This document shows positions 62,881-64,000 of a DNA stretch of 64,000 nucleotides, one piece after another. The notes below the pieces were generated by a model, which was not told the DNA's origin, searched no databases, and was given only the letters and a program-made list of their open reading frames with translations. The stretch comes from Aricia agestis (Eukaryota; Arthropoda; Insecta; Lepidoptera; Lycaenidae): the NCBI RefSeq assembly GCF_905147365.1, contig NC_056420.1:12968001-13032000 (forward strand). The letters run 5' to 3'. How positions within the stretch are numbered: the first letter of the stretch is position 1; each line of letters opens with the position of its first letter. The translations under genes were made by a program, and so were the position numbers.

Positions 62881-62882
62881 TA

Positions 62883-63700
62883 GTATGTTTTCATAACAAA
62901 AACGTTTTATTTTCGTTTATTTTCAATTCTCAATACCTCTAAATTGAATCACAGCTTGAGATGCCGAGGGTTCCACTAATAAAGTCAAAAAACCATTGTT
63001 TAGGGATTAATTAAAACGAATAAAGGAATAATTTATTTTTAGTATATATAAATATATTAATATAAATATTTAATAAAATGTTTATTTCCGTTAAATAAAC
63101 TGACCCGTGGTAAATAATTTTAATATTTAAACGCCTTGATTAAAAGCATATTTCATTAATATTCCTCATGTTTGGACTCTCCTGTATTCGAAGCTTGTGT
63201 CATTTGAAATTCGGAGTATTTTATCTCATTGGGTATTTTGTCTTTTAGAAGCGTTGAACATGTATGCATCCAGGGCCCAATTCAAGTGATCTTGTATATT
63301 ATTTATTTAAAAATGTTACATATTTAATGATAGTCTACTTCATATTGTTATATATTTTTTTATTTATTTATTTAAATCAGGCTACGTGGGCCCATACAAT
63401 ATATGTACCTTAATGTCTAACATACATATTAATTATAATCTTAATATCTACAAATTATCACGAATTAACGGCGACGTGACGCTCGCTTTATCCCGGATTA
63501 TTGCGAAGCTAAATAAATTGTATGAGTATTCATGTAACATAACTTTTAGAGGTTAGGTTTTAAACTGATGAAAATATACGTATAATGGAATCTTTCCCTT
63601 TGTGAATAATTGTAATCAAATCAAATAATATTATAATGGATTACATAATATATTTCATTAGCTATATCTTTCACGCAAACTCACTTATGTTGTATACTTA
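62883..63700. other. No recognised feature
   Basis: A+T-rich. Confidence 0.35.
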
Positions 63701-63701
63701 C

Positions 63702-63885
63702 TAATATTATGAATATAGAGTATCTAAGGGAAATTTGTTACGCTTTCCTCAGAAAACCACTGATCCAATTTAGATGAAATTTGATATATTCCCGGGAATT
63801 TTTTTTCACGTTTTTGTTTCGACGATTACTGCACGAATACACATTATACACGAATTTCAGCGCATCGAAGTTGGGGGCGAAATCT
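63702..63885 (+). mobile_element. Degenerate Helitron-like copy
   Basis: TACTAATATTATGAATA head, CACTGATCCAATTTAGATG, GCGCATCGAAGTTGGGGGCG and AAATCTT in place of CATCTAG. Probably an old HelA relative. Confidence 0.45.
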
Positions 63886-63904
63886 TTTATTCATTAAGGT
63901 TTTT

Positions 63905-64000
63905 TTAAATAGTGTCGCACTGCTGGGCAAAGGCCTCTCCCAGGATCTTCCATCTCCTCCTGCGCCACCGATAGCCAGCCTGGCTGGTGTGCCTCCAGCT
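63905..64000 (-). pseudogene. RTE-type LINE 3' end, continuing past the window
   Basis: Minus strand ends in translation AFAQQCDTI and stop, then an A run (T run at 63899-63906). The upstream part is beyond the window, so length and integrity are unknown. Confidence 0.7.

Overview
The window looks like repeat-rich, gene-poor, A+T-rich DNA from a moth or butterfly. I infer Lepidoptera from the repeat families. These include CTAG-ending non-autonomous Helitrons with a TCCATACTAATATTAT head, a SINE carrying a GGGGGCAAACGAGCAAACGG block, and tRNA-derived SINEs. There are also RTE-type LINE tails reading 'CCCACTGCTGGGCAAAGG' and MITEs ending in CAGGGTGTAAC. I cannot name the species. No complete host protein-coding gene is visible. 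The only host-like coding signal is one THAP-domain exon near 26.2 kb. Nearly every other long open frame lies in a mobile element or in a tandem repeat.

Layout. 0-14 kb: SINE-1 and Helitron copies, three tight hairpins at 3.4 kb, a Tc1/mariner-like MITE inside an older repeat (4.0-4.6 kb), an RTE tail (6.8-7.1 kb), a hAT-like MITE with an 8-9 bp target-site duplication (TSD) at 8.1 kb, a TTAA-flanked MITE (8.6 kb), two abutting Helitrons (9.6-10.1 kb), a MITE at the centre of a perfect palindrome (11.8 kb), and a young plus an old Helitron in tandem (13.1-13.5 kb). 14-26 kb: Harbinger-like MITEs, a second TTAA MITE, a GC-rich foldback (18.7 kb), a tRNA-derived SINE (19.0 kb), two full SINE-1 copies (19.9 and 21.0 kb), and a Penelope-like retroelement with a GIY-YIG endonuclease, inserted in a second tRNA-derived SINE (21.9-23.4 kb). 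A third TTAA MITE at 25.2-25.9 kb carries a nested Harbinger-like MITE.

26-45 kb: the orphan THAP exon, a MITE family with 8-bp TSDs and ~30-bp terminal inverted repeats (TIRs), a decayed RTE reverse transcriptase (31.5-32.7 kb, minus strand), several palindromic MITEs, a long stretch with no recognised repeat (37.8-39.5 kb), and a GC-rich segment between 15-bp direct repeats (44.0-44.3 kb). 45-64 kb: a cluster of CAGGGTG MITEs with tandem, nested and Helitron-interrupted copies (47.3-48.8 kb), more nested Helitron/SINE pairs, a 21-bp minisatellite (59.04-59.74 kb), a 36-bp miniature of the 8-bp-TSD family (60.6 kb), a 184-bp derivative made of the Penelope-like element's ends (61.1 kb), a MITE-in-MITE (62.3-62.9 kb) and the 3' end of another RTE running off the window.

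Family labels used below. HelA: Helitrons with the TCCATACTAATATTAT start and a GCAACGGAGTTGC hairpin before CTAG. HelB-HelE: other CTAG-ending or Helitron-like groups. SINE-1: poly(A)-tailed SINE with the CGTGGGAGAGCC head. SINE-T1 and SINE-T2: tRNA-derived SINEs. TA-MITE: CAGGGTGTAAC foldback with TA TSD. TTAA-MITE: GGTGACGCC ends with TTAA TSD. P8-MITE: CATAAAG ends with 8-bp TSD. Rep-Q and Rep-G: unclassified interspersed repeats. Superfamily names rest on TSD length and terminal bases read by eye; no database search was possible.
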